Below are positions 1 through 11,292 of a stretch of 64,000 nucleotides of DNA, one piece after another. Each line of letters begins with the position of its first letter. The stretch's first letter is position 1. This DNA is from Lumbricus rubellus (Eukaryota; Annelida; Clitellata; Crassiclitellata; Lumbricidae). The translations under genes and the position numbers were made by a program. The notes under the pieces were generated by a model that worked only from the letters and a program-made list of their open reading frames with translations, searched no databases and had not been told where the DNA came from. Where the stretch lies: positions 30,756,869-30,820,868 of the forward strand of contig OX243824.1 in NCBI GenBank assembly GCA_945859605.1, in the 5' to 3' direction.

Positions 1-1434
1 CATGTAGAGACGAAACAGAAATCGCTGCAATTGGACTATGAACAGATCGGACATCTTACGAGCGAGCAACAGAAACAGCTACTGGTCGTACTGAATCGTT
101 ATGCAGACAGATTTTCGGACAAACCTGGATTATGTACATTGGTAGAACACGAAGTGGTGCTGAGACCGGACTTTCGAGAGAAAGAGTTCATGGCATATCG
201 GATACCGCTGATATACCGCGCAGAAGTGGACAAACAAATACAAGAGATGCTGAAAGCGAACATCATTCAACCGTCGTCGAGCAGAATGGCAAGTCCGTTG
301 GTCATCGTCAAGAAGAAGGACGGATCCTTGAGACTCGCGTGCGACTACAGGTACGTGAATTCATATACTGAAAATTGTCGATATCCCATGCCGATCGTCA
401 ACGATGTGCTGAGCAAAGTCGGGAAATCCAAGTTCATTTCCGTCTTGGACTGTCGCAGTGCTTACTGGACTTGTCCTGTGAAGAAATCCGACCAATGGAA
501 AACTGCATTTGTTACCCATAATGGACTGTACGAATTTACACGTGTCCCTTTTGGCATGATTAACTTTGGACGGACTTTTGTAAAAGCAATAAACATGATT
601 TTGCAACCGATTAATGCATTTACTGAACCCTATGTTGATGACATTGCAGTACATTCTGATGATTGGAACATTCATTTGAAACATTTAGAATTGTTCTTGA
701 AACAAATAAGACTGCATAATGTAACCTTGAACTTGAAGAAATGTGTGTTTGGTAAGAGTGAGGTGAAATTCATCGGTCACCTCATAGGATCAGGGAAGAA
801 GATGATGAATCCAGATAGGATTGACAGTTTGATTAATTTGAAGAACCCTGAGACGAAGAAGCAAGTGAAGCAAGTATTAGGATTTTTTGGTTTCTACAGA
901 CAATTTATTTGTAATTTTGCTGAAATTGCTAAACCATTGACAGATTTAACTGGCAAGCAGACACCTGAGAACATTGTTTGGACTGAGGACCACCAGAAAT
1001 CTTTTGATTCTCTTAAAGAAATTGTTTTATCAAATGTGATTTTATACATGTTTGAGGTTGGCAAACCATTTAATTTGTATTGTGATAGCAGTGACTTTGC
1101 TGTGGGGGCTGTGCTGTCACAAGTGGACGAGGAGGGGATAGAACGTCCCGTTTCATTTATCAGTCAGAAGCTGACAGATACCCAGAGGAGATGGGCGACG
1201 ATTGAGAAGGAAGCCTATGCAATCATATGGGCTTTAAACAAATTGAAAGAAATTATTATTGGTTCCAAGATTAATGTGTTCACTGACCACAATCCTTTGG
1301 TTTATTTGACTGAGTCAATGTCGAAGTCTGCTAAGTTAGTCAGATGGTCTTTATCATTGCAAAATTTTGACATTCTGTTGAACTATAAGAAGGGAAAGCT
1401 GAATGTAGTAGCAGACTGCTTATCGAGATTGTAG
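1..1434 (+). CDS. Ty3/gypsy pol fragment: reverse transcriptase + RNase H (partial, no integrase)
   Basis: The frame is open from the window edge to the stop at 1432-1434, so the 5' part of pol lies outside. The order is a post-protease linker, RT fingers/palm (VIVKKKDGSLRLACDYR at about residues 92-108), the first catalytic Asp in FISVLDCRSAYW, the YVDD box, then RNase H with YCDSSDFAVGAVLSQ, the Glu in WATIEKEAYA, the Asp in VFTDHNPLVYL and the final Asp of VVADCLSRL. All catalytic acids seen in gypsy RT and RNase H are present. Unusually, the usual ADRLSR-type end is a stop codon and only 116 bases separate it from a polypurine tract and LTR, so no integrase is encoded. Such an element would need another element's integrase. 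Ty3/gypsy assignment is firm; activity is not known. Confidence 0.93.
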   Translation, partial: HVETKQKSLQLDYEQIGHLTSEQQKQLLVVLNRYADRFSDKPGLCTLVEHEVVLRPDFREKEFMAYRIPLIYRAEVDKQIQEMLKANIIQPSSSRMASPLVIVKKKDGSLRLACDYRYVNSYTENCRYPMPIVNDVLSKVGKSKFISVLDCRSAYWTCPVKKSDQWKTAFVTHNGLYEFTRVPFGMINFGRTFVKAINMILQPINAFTEPYVDDIAVHSDDWNIHLKHLELFLKQIRLHNVTLNLKKCVFGKSEVKFIGHLIGSGKKMMNPDRIDSLINLKNPETKKQVKQVLGFFGFYRQFICNFAEIAKPLTDLTGKQTPENIVWTEDHQKSFDSLKEIVLSNVILYMFEVGKPFNLYCDSSDFAVGAVLSQVDEEGIERPVSFISQKLTDTQRRWATIEKEAYAIIWALNKLKEIIIGSKINVFTDHNPLVYLTESMSKSAKLVRWSLSLQNFDILLNYKKGKLNVVADCLSRL

Positions 1435-1530
1435 TATAAGATTATTTTGTGAGGCATTTTAGTATAAGAATTGTTTGATTATTTTAAGCATTGTACGTTC
1501 GCTAATTTTTAAGATTAATTAGCTCTCTTC

Positions 1531-1550
1531 AAAAGAAAGGAAGGAGGTAA
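1531..1550 (+). other. Polypurine tract of the gypsy element
   Basis: A 20-base near-pure purine run directly precedes TGTGAGC, the standard position for the plus-strand primer next to a 3' LTR. Confidence 0.8.
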
Positions 1551-2079
1551 TGTGAGCTGGTTTAATCAGTGTACAGCGATTGTCGTACGATAGCGGGCGA
1601 CCCAGACAGCCAGGTGTGCAAATTGGCGCGATTTGTCTAGACAAGTGTCTGACGGTGCGTGACGGCGCGACGAGTGTACGGTAAGCGCACGTGGAAGAGA
1701 TAGAAAGAAGGAGGAAGGAGGAGTGGAGGCGAAGTTGTTGTGCGTTGAGAGCTGTTGAGATAGGCAGTAGTAGTTGTCGGAGAGTTGTTGAGTTGAGTTA
1801 TGAGTAGACTGATGAAGTTAGTTGTTAGGATAACGCAAGTGTAGTCGTTGTTGTGTTGTTGCTGTTCGTTACTTTATACCGGATTTTGGAGTTGATTAAT
1901 AATACGATTAAACACGACGTTGTTGTTGGTATTAAACAGAGAAGACTGTAGATTCTTTTACCTAGCCATTAGTTAAAGAAACAGTTATTTTAGGGATAGG
2001 TCTAGGCTACCAAGGACTTAACGAAGAAATTTCCGAAGAGACTGAAGGTCACAAGAAGTTTTACGGAAGAGAAGTGACA
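1551..2079 (+). repeat. 3' LTR of the gypsy element (about 529 bp)
   Basis: It begins TGTGAGCTGG right after the polypurine tract and ends GAAGTGACA, so it has the canonical TG...CA ends. The right end coincides with the start of sequence homologous to the intron upstream of the EGF exon at 2468. The 5' LTR needed to test identity is outside the window. Confidence 0.75.
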
Positions 2080-2133
2080 GATAATAATTTATTATTCGTT
2101 ATGAGCTTATGCAACTTGATTTTTTGTTTTGTT

Positions 2134-2242
2134 AACTTCTGCGAAAGTATTCCATGTGAGAATGGTGGATCGTGTCTGCCTTTAGTGAATGGCTACAACT
2201 GCCAATGTCTACCTGGATATACAGGAAGCAACTGCGAATCCG
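2134..2242 (+). pseudogene. Broken EGF exon of gene 0 (splice acceptor deleted)
   Basis: Reading from the first Cys, the sequence encodes an EGF repeat ([20 protein letters not shown], then CQCLPGYTGSNCESG) with the same six-Cys spacing as the exons at 2468 and 31467, and it ends at a good phase-1 donor (g|gttagt). The sister copy reads gttacag|TCATAGACTTCTGC across its acceptor. Here about 13 bases are missing and the text is gttaACTTCTGC, with no AG at the proper place. The next AG inside the exon would remove the first Cys. It is probably skipped or dead, unless a distant acceptor is used. Confidence 0.75.
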
Positions 2243-2467
2243 GTTAGTTTGACAGTCATATCGAATCAGACAATACTATGAATGATTGTTGCAGTTCAAA
2301 TAGGAAATAGTTGAGCCCAATGTCTGTTAGTTAGAACTGTTAGATGTCTTCTAGAAATCAAAAAATGCTATTCACGTAGGCTACAGAAATTTCACAGACA
2401 ATAATTATGATAATATTCGCTATGAGCTTGATGCAATTTGATTTTCTTGTTTTGCTAACTGTTACAG

Positions 2468-2581
2468 TCATAGACTTCTGCGAAAGTATTCCATGTGAGA
2501 ACGGAGGATCGTGTCTGCCCATAGTGAATGGCTACGTCTGCGAATGTCCGCCTGGTTATACAGGAAACCACTGCGAATCCG
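2468..2581 (+). CDS. Gene 0 EGF exon (phase 1-1)
   Basis: The 114-base exon lies between the acceptor gttacag and the donor gtcagt, with both introns in phase 1. It encodes one EGF module, (V)[19 protein letters not shown] followed by [18 protein letters not shown], with spacing C-x4-C-x5-C-x8-C-x-C-x8-C. It differs from the gene A exon at 31467 at only a few codons. It presumably belongs to a partly visible upstream paralogue of gene A. Neither a signal exon nor a C-terminal exon for that paralogue was found in the window. Confidence 0.8.
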
Positions 2582-3679
2582 GTCAGTGTGACAGCGATAT
2601 CGAATCAGACAATATAGGCCTACTATCAATGAATGTTTCGGATAAAGTCATCTCTCGACAGTTCAAATATAAAAATACAAATTGTTTTCATAATTATTGT
2701 TTCCATATGGAACGATAGAACGAATTAAAAAAGTAAAAAACCCTTTTCTTTGCAACGAATGCCCCCTTGGAGTTAGACCTACATGAACCTTGTTTGAAGC
2801 AATAATTAATTATTATGATTGCACTCAACAAAGAATCTGCTCCATTCGAAACTCTGCTGAAACCTGTTCATCGGCTTTCATTGCCGGTGTCGCGTGACAG
2901 AGTCTCCCATACAAAAGTCTTCCCCCGGAGACTGTATTTCGAAACAGATTCTTTTGTCCTAGAATAAATTTGCCCCCCGTATACAATAACTTTTTATTCT
3001 GAATTAAAGTTTCCTGGGGGAGAGAGAATATTTTCTCCGCTTACAAAATAAAGTCTCCCCCCCCCTGCGCGTGAAATCGGCTACAGTCGATAAAAATTAA
3101 TTGGTGACCAAATCAAACGGTTAATTTACGTTGCTAAATATTATTTAGCACAAGAAAAATTGTCAAACATAATATATTATACTTTTACATCAGAAAAATG
3201 TCTTCCAGTACAGATGTTCAGCCAGGGGAGACTTCATAACTATCGTAGCACCTGCAACCGAAACTCGGTCTCGATTGCTCATACCAAGTCAAAAGGAAAC
3301 AGTAACAATTTGTGCCTCGCTGTTCCTCGCACAGGGACTGCGTTGCGAATCACTCTGGATAGGAAGCTGTCGAGCAGCATAGAATTAAAAACATTATTAT
3401 TATTACTATTAAATCACGAATTATTAGAATAATGCCTTTTTTGATAGTGGCGCTTAATAGATAATATCTATTTATTTACTGCAGTCACACAATTATACTT
3501 AGGCCTATACGAAGAAATTGGTAAAATGCACAACTCTATTTCAAGGCAGATTGTTTTGTTATCCTATAATAATAATTTATCTGCTGGCTTGTTCGTTTAC
3601 CTGCTTATCTGTACATAAATATATTTATTCGAGAAACGCACCTGGAGCAGATAATACGCTCAGTTAAACATCTGAGCAT

Positions 3680-3952
3680 CAGGGCCGGATTAAGCAATGT
3701 AGGGGCCCTGTTCGGAAAATTTTTGCGGATATTTTTTTTAGTCATCAGTTTTCTGGCGAAATTTTCGGGAAAATTCATACCATTTCATCCGCGAAAAAGT
3801 TGATGACTTTTTTTTAGTCATCTGCCAAAATTTTCGGGAAAATAGTCGTTTGGTCGAAATTTGCTCAAAATTTTTTTCCCACTTTTGTGGGACCCCTGAA
3901 GTGTGGGCCCCTATTCGGCCGAACATGTTGAACATGTCTTAATCCGGCCCTG
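3680..3952. mobile_element. hAT-type MITE with exact 8-bp target duplication
   Basis: The 273-bp element has 15-bp perfect terminal inverted repeats, CAGGGCCGGATTAAG and CTTAATCCGGCCCTG. It is flanked by the direct repeat CTGAGCAT at 3672-3679 and 3953-3960. The 8-bp duplication and CAGGG-type ends are typical of hAT elements. The interior is AT-rich, with repeated AGTCATC/TTTTCGGGAAAA blocks and no coding potential. Similar interior text recurs near 40390-40530. Confidence 0.93.
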
Positions 3953-4382
3953 CTGAGCATGTTTGCGGTTAGACAGAGAATGACTTTTTGATCATCTCTG
4001 TCACCTCAGTTAGACAGAGACGAGTAAAAGAACTTTAAAATTTGATGCCAATCAAAATAATTACGCCCAGTTTGTGCTTGCAAAAATGCTTAGTTCTCAG
4101 ATGTGGCCCTCCTCATAATTTATAATTCTAGTCGTGTCACTAGTAAACCCTGCCTTGAGGAACACAAGCGATGACTGGACAAAACCACTGTAACGTCCTT
4201 CGCTGAAGATTTTTTCTCGGCCGACATATTTAGCAATTGCTGGAAATCTTATGTAATTTTTGAACAGAAATATTGCACAAACGTTGATGATTATGATAAT
4301 CGCTATGAACTTCATTATCTTCATACAACTAGTTACATGGTTGCCAGCATTTTCATTAGCGATTTGTCGTTTTTGCGAACAG

Positions 4383-4496
4383 TGATCAACTACTGCGAGA
4401 GTGATCCATGTGCCAACGGAGGATTGTGTTCGCCTAGGGTGAATGGCTACGTCTGCCGATGTCGATCTGGATACGTAGGAGACAACTGCGAAGACG
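4383..4496 (+). CDS. Gene 0 EGF exon, second intact copy
   Basis: The 114-base exon lies between gcgaacag and gtcagt, phase 1-1, so it can splice in frame with the exon at 2468. It encodes an EGF module, (V)INYCESDPCANGGLCSPRV then NGYVCRCRSGYVGDNCEDG, with all six cysteines. It is more diverged than the 2468/31467 pair. The next gene 0 exons would lie downstream, but none is recognisable before gene A starts at 16899. Confidence 0.8.
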
Positions 4497-4941
4497 GTCA
4501 GTTTGACAGCCATTATTATAAGAAATTTGTTCCATGGACAAGACTCAAGCACTTCGTCGACAAAATGGTTTTAACCCAACAGCGGCTGTTACTTCCATCT
4601 GATAACTCTATGATAAGTCTGAGTCTAAAATAAGTCTGCTTTATAAGTTTCTGTTAACAGCTTTTGCCCGTTAAAAATCTGATTAAAATTTCTTTACTGC
4701 TCGCCAAGATATTTGCAAAAGCCACAGGTGCTCTTTTTTGGCCCACAAAGTATATTGTATTTAGTATGTTTCAGCCTAATGAAGAATTTGCGGCAATTTG
4801 TATATTTGAAACAACGTCGTTTTTGTTAATATTTTCTTGCGTCCAGTTTCTCGTCTTCATAAATTTAAAAGGTATGAGAATTAAAATTTGTTCTTGTGTA
4901 TAAAACTATGTGATCCAAAAGTGAATATCAGCATTTGAGAT

Positions 4942-5310
4942 GACAACATATAGAAAGATGCTGTGAGTCAGCTGGAGGGAATTTAGAACAAATGAATCTA
5001 TACTGGAAGAGATACAACCGGAACGGCGCCTGCTGGAGGTGGTGAGAGCAACGAAGCTGAACTACTTTGGACATATGATCCGAGCAGATAAGCTGCCGGC
5101 ATTCATATGTCAGGGCTATGTGGATGGGAAAAGGGCCCGAGGAAGGCCGAGAAGAAGGTGGATGGATGACGTGGAGGAGTGGACGGGGATGGCGATGGTG
5201 GACTGCGTGAGGTCCGCGAGGAACAGAGAGCAATGGAGGAGGATGACGTCGTCGACTCTGATCCCCGATCCGCAGCAATGAGGATGGGCACGACGACGAC
5301 GACGACGATC
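4942..5310 (+). mobile_element. RTE-like LINE, 3' end of ORF2 with (GAC)n tail
   Basis: The frame reads RKML, stop, VSWREFRTNESILEE and continues in the same frame into LNYFGHMIRADKLPAF and KRARGRPRRRWMDDVEEWTG before the stop at 5281. The FGHMIR...GRPRRRWMDD pattern is the usual carboxyl end of RTE/BovB-type ORF2 proteins. It ends in a GAC trinucleotide run (about 5290-5308), consistent with the microsatellite tails of such elements. It is 5'-truncated and carries an internal stop, so it is dead. Confidence 0.75.
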
Positions 5311-5387
5311 CAAAAGTTACGTAGTGTAGTTTGAATGTTGTATTCGAGATCAGTGTGAAATGAATTTTTTATTTCTACATTTTTATA

Positions 5388-5570
5388 GCGCCCCGTCAAG
5401 CTCACTACTCAGAGGCGATCCGACTACAGCGCGACACTGCATCGGAGTTTCACGCCGAGGCGCCCGAGCAATTGCGAGTGAAGGTCCCTACGGGACGGCT
5501 TGAGGTGGATTCGAATCTGGAACCCAACAGCTCCAAGGCACTGACGCCACCACTACTGTAACACCACCGG
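5388..5570. repeat. Dispersed repeat with degenerate CR1-type 3' hairpin
   Basis: TATAGCGCC...CTACTCAGAGGCG at 5393-5418 matches the 3' terminal hairpin seen in better copies at 37949, 56613 and 57490. The following text (GCGACACTGCATCGGAGTTTCACGCC in shortened form) matches 58050-58090. One stem arm is mutated here, so this is an old copy. Confidence 0.55.
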
Positions 5571-5639
5571 GCCCCACAAATGTATTTGAGAAGATATTTT
5601 CAGTTTTTTTACTCCTGATGCTCTCAATTGGAAACAGTA

Positions 5640-6055
5640 GACAAGGGAAGTATGGTGTTCCATTTTAAAACACTATGCGAAATGCTTTTGGTGATTGGAA
5701 GTTCCACAAAGGAAGCGTTGGAGACTACTGTAGTTCACGTGTTTTAAAGCTATGTGTTTTCGTTGTAAACTCCCTTTGTGTACAATGCTTTTTCAGACAT
5801 CGAAAAGAAAGTTCTCTTTTTCTTATGAGGCGATCGCCATTATGCAGTCTGATGCACACGACGCAGATGATGATACACAGCAGTCTGTTTACCTAACAAA
5901 GGCGTCAGAATGATATTGAGAAAGATGTTGACTTAGTTAATATTCCAGCAAAGATAGTGGATGCCGTGTTCACTGTTCAGCTATGAGCGTGTGAATAAAG
6001 ATTCACTATTGCTTTCGACACTTCCATCTGCTGCCTACTGTTTCATGCATTGAGA
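5640..6055 (+). repeat. Dispersed segment shared with 57540-57950 and 63660-63720
   Basis: Blocks such as GATTGGAAG (5693/57580), CAGACATCGAAAAGAAA (5793/57722), CAGTCTGATGCA (5846/63670) and TTGCTTTCGACACTTCC (6010/57899) recur in the same order at 57.5-57.9 kb. The part around CAGTCTGATGCA recurs at 63.7 kb. No stable reading frame is shared, so I read it as duplicated noncoding DNA or an old repeat. Confidence 0.55.
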
Positions 6056-7930
6056 TTGACAATCATACTCTTAATTATTACTGCCAAATTACTATCAAAT
6101 TGTGGCATCTGACAATGAGTATCCATTCAACGTCAAGGCGTACTGTTTGAAAATGTCGACAAGCTTCTCAACTCAGCTGTGTTACCAACCAGTCATGCAA
6201 TGAGGTCAACTTCGACAACTTCTTCATAAACAAGATTTGATTTGATTTGATTTGTGTCAGCTGTAAAAATGGTTGCCGTTACCAATCTCAGTTCAGTCGG
6301 CCTAGATAATATTAAGTTAAGGCAAACCACACGATGGAGCTCAGCGAAAAGGCGCGTCTATATACTGTAGTTTACAGTGAATAGACCTTTGGATTTCAAG
6401 TCTGACATCTCCACATTTTTTAACCTGTTTTTTTACTGTTTAATGCTATTGCCACCCCTGTAATTTTGTTCTGAGCAGAAATAATGAAAAAGCAACTCTC
6501 AGTTTGAATATTAATTTTGATATACAATGCATGTATCTCTAATGACCTGCTATTTGAAGTGCACAAATGTTCTATTGTTCTATTGCTTTCGTTTCATCGA
6601 AATAATCATTGTATGGAATGATTGTTAATCCGAGGTGTGCAGAAGACATGATTAAAAGAGTGTTTCAGAGGAAAATTGCATGTTTCTTTCCGTATTACTA
6701 GAGTAGGCTAGCCGTAGCATGTTGCTTTAGTCGGAATTATTTATCTTATTGTTTTATTGGGTTTAAATCAAAATAATATTCAATTTAATATCTTGTAAAC
6801 GATTAGGCGCGTGTTTAAGAGTTTTTCGCTAGGACGGATTTTTATTCGTTTATTTTGATTTTGTACTCAAGAAAGCTAAAACTGTATTATTTTCATGAAA
6901 TATTTGATTCTAATTTAAACGCTAAATGTAAACCGCAAATTGAGTCTTTGTAAAACGATCTAGCACTTTCTTCAGATCTGAAAATGTTTAGACTGTGCAA
7001 AAATGCTTAAAATTTGGCTGTCATAGTCTATGTATTAATTTTTGCCTCTAATTCTGTGCCACAGACATTTATATTTTCAGGTTCTGTAAACCGGCGACAT
7101 GGAGTTCTTGGGTGTCATCGTCATGATAAACGAATTAACATTAAAGGAAACGTCTTATTCTGCTGAAGAAACCACATTCACCCTCTCGCCCTTCTCAACT
7201 TTCCCAGCTTCGTAGGCTACAATGTCATATGCCTCTGTCGAGTCAGTAGGCTATGCTTTTTGGTATAAGTATTTGTTTGAATATTGTAGGCTACCCATGC
7301 TATGTGCATATGAATATGCCTGATGTGGAAGGATATCCTATCAACGGGCACATAGCAAAATGGGACAATCAAAAGGACCAAAATCATTAGAGCGCATGGT
7401 CATAAGAGCGCATTTTCGAAATGGCGAAAATCAGAAGCATAAGTAGGCCTACCTAATAGGAGACTAGAAAAAGCGTAAGCGCTTGTTTATGGAGGGGAAC
7501 TGGTCAATGTAGAGTTGTAGACCTATAGAAAAGATTTTAAAATGCACAACATTTAATATTAATCTAAGTCTCCGAGGATTCTTGTTAATTTGTTCTTCTC
7601 AGTTTATCAGAATTCTCATATTGCATGTATAAGTTCCTCTTAATAGCCTAAATTAGTTTCAGGTTTAATAAAATATAACAATTATAGCATCCTATTTCCT
7701 GGAGACTCCAACAATGTCCTGATAAACCTCTCTTAAGAGCGTCGTGATATTCTTGTACCAAGATTTCTAAATGATCGGAGAAGAAAAAGTTTTATAGAAT
7801 AAGCTTAAACACACAGAAACAATGGAAGTGGGTAGGACATGATACGCTGAGGGCAGACTCACTGCTAAGAACATTACTGTCGTCAAATGAAAAAAATGAA
7901 TGGGACTCGAACAAGAGGAGGACCACGGCA
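6056..7930. other. Intergenic, no gene recognised
   Basis: AT-rich sequence. I see a short GATTT microsatellite at about 6236-6252 and several TAGGCCTA-like palindromes, but no exon with supported splice sites, no ORF of note and no recognisable element. Confidence 0.5.
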
Positions 7931-7936
7931 GATATT

Positions 7937-9074
7937 GGGAGAAGGTTGCCAAAGATAGACCAGCGCCAAAGATGGACCACTCCGTGATTCCGTGATTGGC
8001 CACAAGGATTGAAACTGTATTGTAATGTGATGCTGTCATATCTAGCAGGTCACAAGATAGATTGAATGAAATGACTAGACATCCGCTACACAGAAAAACC
8101 TTCGAGAAAACAAAAAAAACGTTAATTGACATTGCTTGATAAAATAATGGCTTGGGAGTAAAATGAGTACAAAATCGAGGCCGGACCTGATGAAAAGTTC
8201 GAAATTGGTCTATGAACTGAGTTTTTCAATTCTTTACAAGATACTATACCAGAAAATCCAATATCAAAACTGCATAAAAAGTTAAATGAGTTGGAAGTGG
8301 GTGTGTGCAAGTTGCCCAAGATGAAACACGTGTGGTCCATGTTAGGCAACTATACATGAACACGGTCCAATCATCATTGATGCCCATTATTGCTAATGCA
8401 ATTAACTGCTATGTATTCTACTAAGCTAGCAGTTGTAATTTATTATAGACAGTAACGTGGTCAAAGTTGAACTGTGAGAAAAATTAGAAAATTCTTTGTT
8501 TATATTTTTAAAATTTATTTATTTATTTTTTAAAGTAAGAACTGACAATTTAATATTTTTTATTTTTTATTATTTACTGAAATATATTTTACTAGGTTAG
8601 CATTTGTAATTTATTATCAACAGTAATTTGGACAGTGTTAAACTGTGAGAAAAATTGTAAAATTCTTTGTTTATATTTTTTTAAAATGTATTTTTGAGTT
8701 TTTTCAAAAAAAAATGACAATAATTTTTTTCCTTTTTATTACTTATTGAAAAATTGCATAATATGTACTGCTTAATGTAAGTTCATCTTAGCAGAAAATA
8801 ATGGTTGATGAATTAAGACTGTTTGTCCGCCTTTAACAATACATTTTTCCATGGTCCATCTTTGGTGCCCATGCTCCTAAGATGGACCACTTTTGCAATT
8901 TTCTATTTTTTAAATTTCTTTCTTTCTATTTATTTAAATGGAAATTTTTTATTGCATCCAATGGTGTATCAACACCTAATCTATGTAACGACCTTGTTGC
9001 ATAATCATTTTCTCATAATTTGTGGCGAAAACGGACGATCATCCTTACGTGGTCCATCTTTGGCAACCTTCCCC
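7937..9074. mobile_element. Non-autonomous DNA transposon with ~25-bp TIRs
   Basis: The left end GGGAGAAGGTTGCCAAAGAT... and right end ...ATCTTTGGCAACCTTCCCC are inverted repeats over about 25 bases with one or two mismatches. The motif CCAAAGATGGACCAC or its complement also recurs subterminally at 7965-7980, 8330 and 8850-8890. There is no transposase. Inside is a roughly 175-bp tandem duplication (8413-8760). I could not find a clear target-site duplication, so the superfamily is open. Confidence 0.7.
8413..8760. repeat. Two-copy tandem duplication, period about 175 bp
   Basis: TTGTAATTTATTAT...AACTGTGAGAAAAATT...AAATTCTTTGTTTATATTTTT occurs starting near 8432 and again near 8607. It is AT-rich and lies inside the TIR element 7937-9074. 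Confidence 0.7.
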
Positions 9075-9079
9075 TAATT

Positions 9080-11060
9080 ATACTGAATTGAATGATAAAA
9101 AACGGATATTGGAAAGCTCGAAGAAGAGGTTTCAACAAAATTAATTCATATTGAAACATTAAAAAGATGGACGCCGCCGAACATTTCAACCTGCATGGGA
9201 GACAAAAAACTAGAAAGGGAAATGATAAACTATAGCCTACGTTTTAGGAATTAAGAGTTAACTAATAACAATTCTTCTAAGTTTGTTTGTCTTATTTCAA
9301 GAGACCAGTCAAAATGAATGACATGCGTAGCCTACTTTATGACATCACTGTGGAAGGGTTATTCTTCCGAAAGATAAAATTGCAATAATTAGGATAATAG
9401 GTCTATGTATAACTTCCTGCGATTTAAACCAATCCACAAACTGCTAGTTCGAGCTATTAAGTCTGATGTTTGGGGAGCTTTGACTAAATTATTTCGTCGA
9501 CGATGACTTCGTATAATTTTATTGATGTTGCAGCATACTCGCAAAGAAATTTCATCCTTTCAGAAAATACAGAGCTCCTCAAAACCTGCGAGCCCAGGTG
9601 CTGCAGCTACCATAATGCGGACCTGCATTCCAGAGTTCTCGTCATCTCCTTAATTCAACGAACCACAGTTTGCAGCATGAGTTCAAGCTACGCCATACGT
9701 TCCTCGTTGATATAACTATACACTTCACTTGGCCATGGATTACAGTTGTAGGCCTTCAGCGTTGGATTTTCTTGATTCAAAACGACAACGAGAATATGAA
9801 TTATTTATGTTAACAAGATAGACCATAATTTTATCATCATTGGTGGACACTTCTGATCACGTTGGTTTCTGACCAGTAGATTTACCTAGCATGCTACAAA
9901 TGTATACTTGTCAAATTTTAGTTATAAATATTATCGCTGTAAAGAAGTAGTAATAATAGGCTAATTAGGACACTGCGACTTAAGTTGCAATAAATGAATT
10001 TAACAGATATCCCCTCCCACCAATCGCTCACCCGTTCCCTTCCTTATCTCGCCTTCCTTTCCATCCTTTTCTTTCCACTTTCGTTCAGCCCTTCCCGACA
10101 CACCATCTCAAAGTAATAATAATTTATGTGCCTCTGTTCGTGTCTGGGGCTCCTCTTTAGAACCCTGATGCACACTTGCTAAAAAATTTCCCGCTGATTG
10201 TGGGGAGAGAGCTGAGAGGAGTTAAGAGAAGTATTGGAAATGTTGAAAATGTTGATTGCCAGAACATGTGGACTCTGGAAAGTTGGGGTATGAACACTTG
10301 AACAGGCAAACTGAAGACTAAACAATGTGGTCCTATGAAAGACTAGGGTTTATTCCCACTCAGCCTCCAGTAATTCTCACTCTGGCTGAGGGAATGTCAA
10401 TTCCCTACGTTACCATATCCAGCAGACTCCCGGAATGCTTCACCAATGACCATGTCTGTGACAATTTTGAAGATTCTGCCGCACACCGTTATATTACATA
10501 ACAGGAATACTGTAATACATAACACGAAGATGTCTGACATACGGACATAATAAAATTATCACATAATAATAGTATTATTATCCTAAACGTTAGCAGTATA
10601 GGCACACTCTTACCAATTGCATAAGAAAGAGAATAAGCGAAATGAAAATCTTATGCCGGTAGGATATGAGTCGCTTCATGTTCTCAACTGTAAACTATCG
10701 CCTCCATACTAACTCTCTTCTCACACTAATGTCACCTACCAGTTTATACTTGAGACACACACAAAAACAATTTAAAGGCGCTCACTTGTTTTCCTGCCAA
10801 CAGTATTACTGTAGGCCTAAACGGCGGATGGCAGGCGTCGGTAAAGTAACGAAGTGACACAAAAACCAAACTTACCCCGTGACAAAATAATGTGAATTAT
10901 TAAAACTTGAACTTGTTTATTGATCCCAATAATATCAAACAGACAAATTATTATGCATTCGTAATAGTAGACCTACACAAAGTGATTAATTAGCCTACAG
11001 TTAGCCTAACAATTGCGATAGTAAAGCTTAGTGCGCATTCATTACTGTGAAATGTAGGGA
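9080..11060. other. Intergenic, no gene recognised
   Basis: I see no convincing exon, ORF or inverted-repeat element here. There are short simple tracts (AATAAT near 10110 and 10560) only. Confidence 0.45.
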
Positions 11061-11292
11061 GCAATAGGCTACCCGCAGGGCTGAAAGTGAGCCGGTTCTG
11101 TCCGGGTCTGAGACCCGGCATCGATTTTGGAGACCTCCTGTTGCCGGGTCTCAGCCGGATCGCAACGTGGCTCAGCCCCTTCAAAGCAAAAGGCTGAAAA
11201 TGTCTAAAACGGCTTACTTCGTAATAAGGAAACTAGACAATAACCAACTGGGCAACAAAATCAACTATATTATCATAGTGTAGATGCTTATG

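Larger units (their letters stand above)
1..2079 (+). mobile_element. Ty3/gypsy LTR retrotransposon, 3' end
   Basis: RT-RNase H coding sequence is followed by a short spacer, a polypurine tract and a 3' LTR. The 5' half lies outside the window. The LTR ends about 55 bases before the broken EGF exon of gene 0, so the element sits in an intron of that gene. The right flank (2080 onward) aligns with the intron just upstream of the sister EGF exon at 2468, which fixes the right boundary at about 2079. Confidence 0.85.
2400..4230 (+). repeat. Diverged segmental duplication, left copy (partner 31380-32510)
   Basis: The EGF exon at 2468 and its flanks match the EGF exon at 31467 and its flanks in the same order. 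Shared blocks include ATTCGCTATGAGCTTGATGC before the exon, CTTGTTTGAAGCAAT after it, GAGCTGTCGA near 3370/31942, the CGAGAAACGCAC/CGAGAAACACGA block near 3630/32227, and GCTTGCAAAAATG near 4075/32370. The left copy additionally holds the hAT MITE at 3680-3952. Gene 0 and gene A therefore share intron as well as exon sequence. Confidence 0.75.

Noticed and set aside
3680..3952. Mirror pair AACATGTTGAACATGT as a regulatory palindrome
   Set aside because: It lies within a hAT MITE and needs no separate regulatory explanation.
4928..5405. Ser/His/Pro-rich minus-strand frames near 5.1 kb
   Set aside because: They are antisense to the RTE-like ORF2 C-terminus and its trinucleotide tail.
5440..5570. 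tRNA-derived SINE (B-box-like GGATTCGAATCTGG)
   Set aside because: A single B-box-like string without an A box at the right distance or a tRNA-like fold is not enough.
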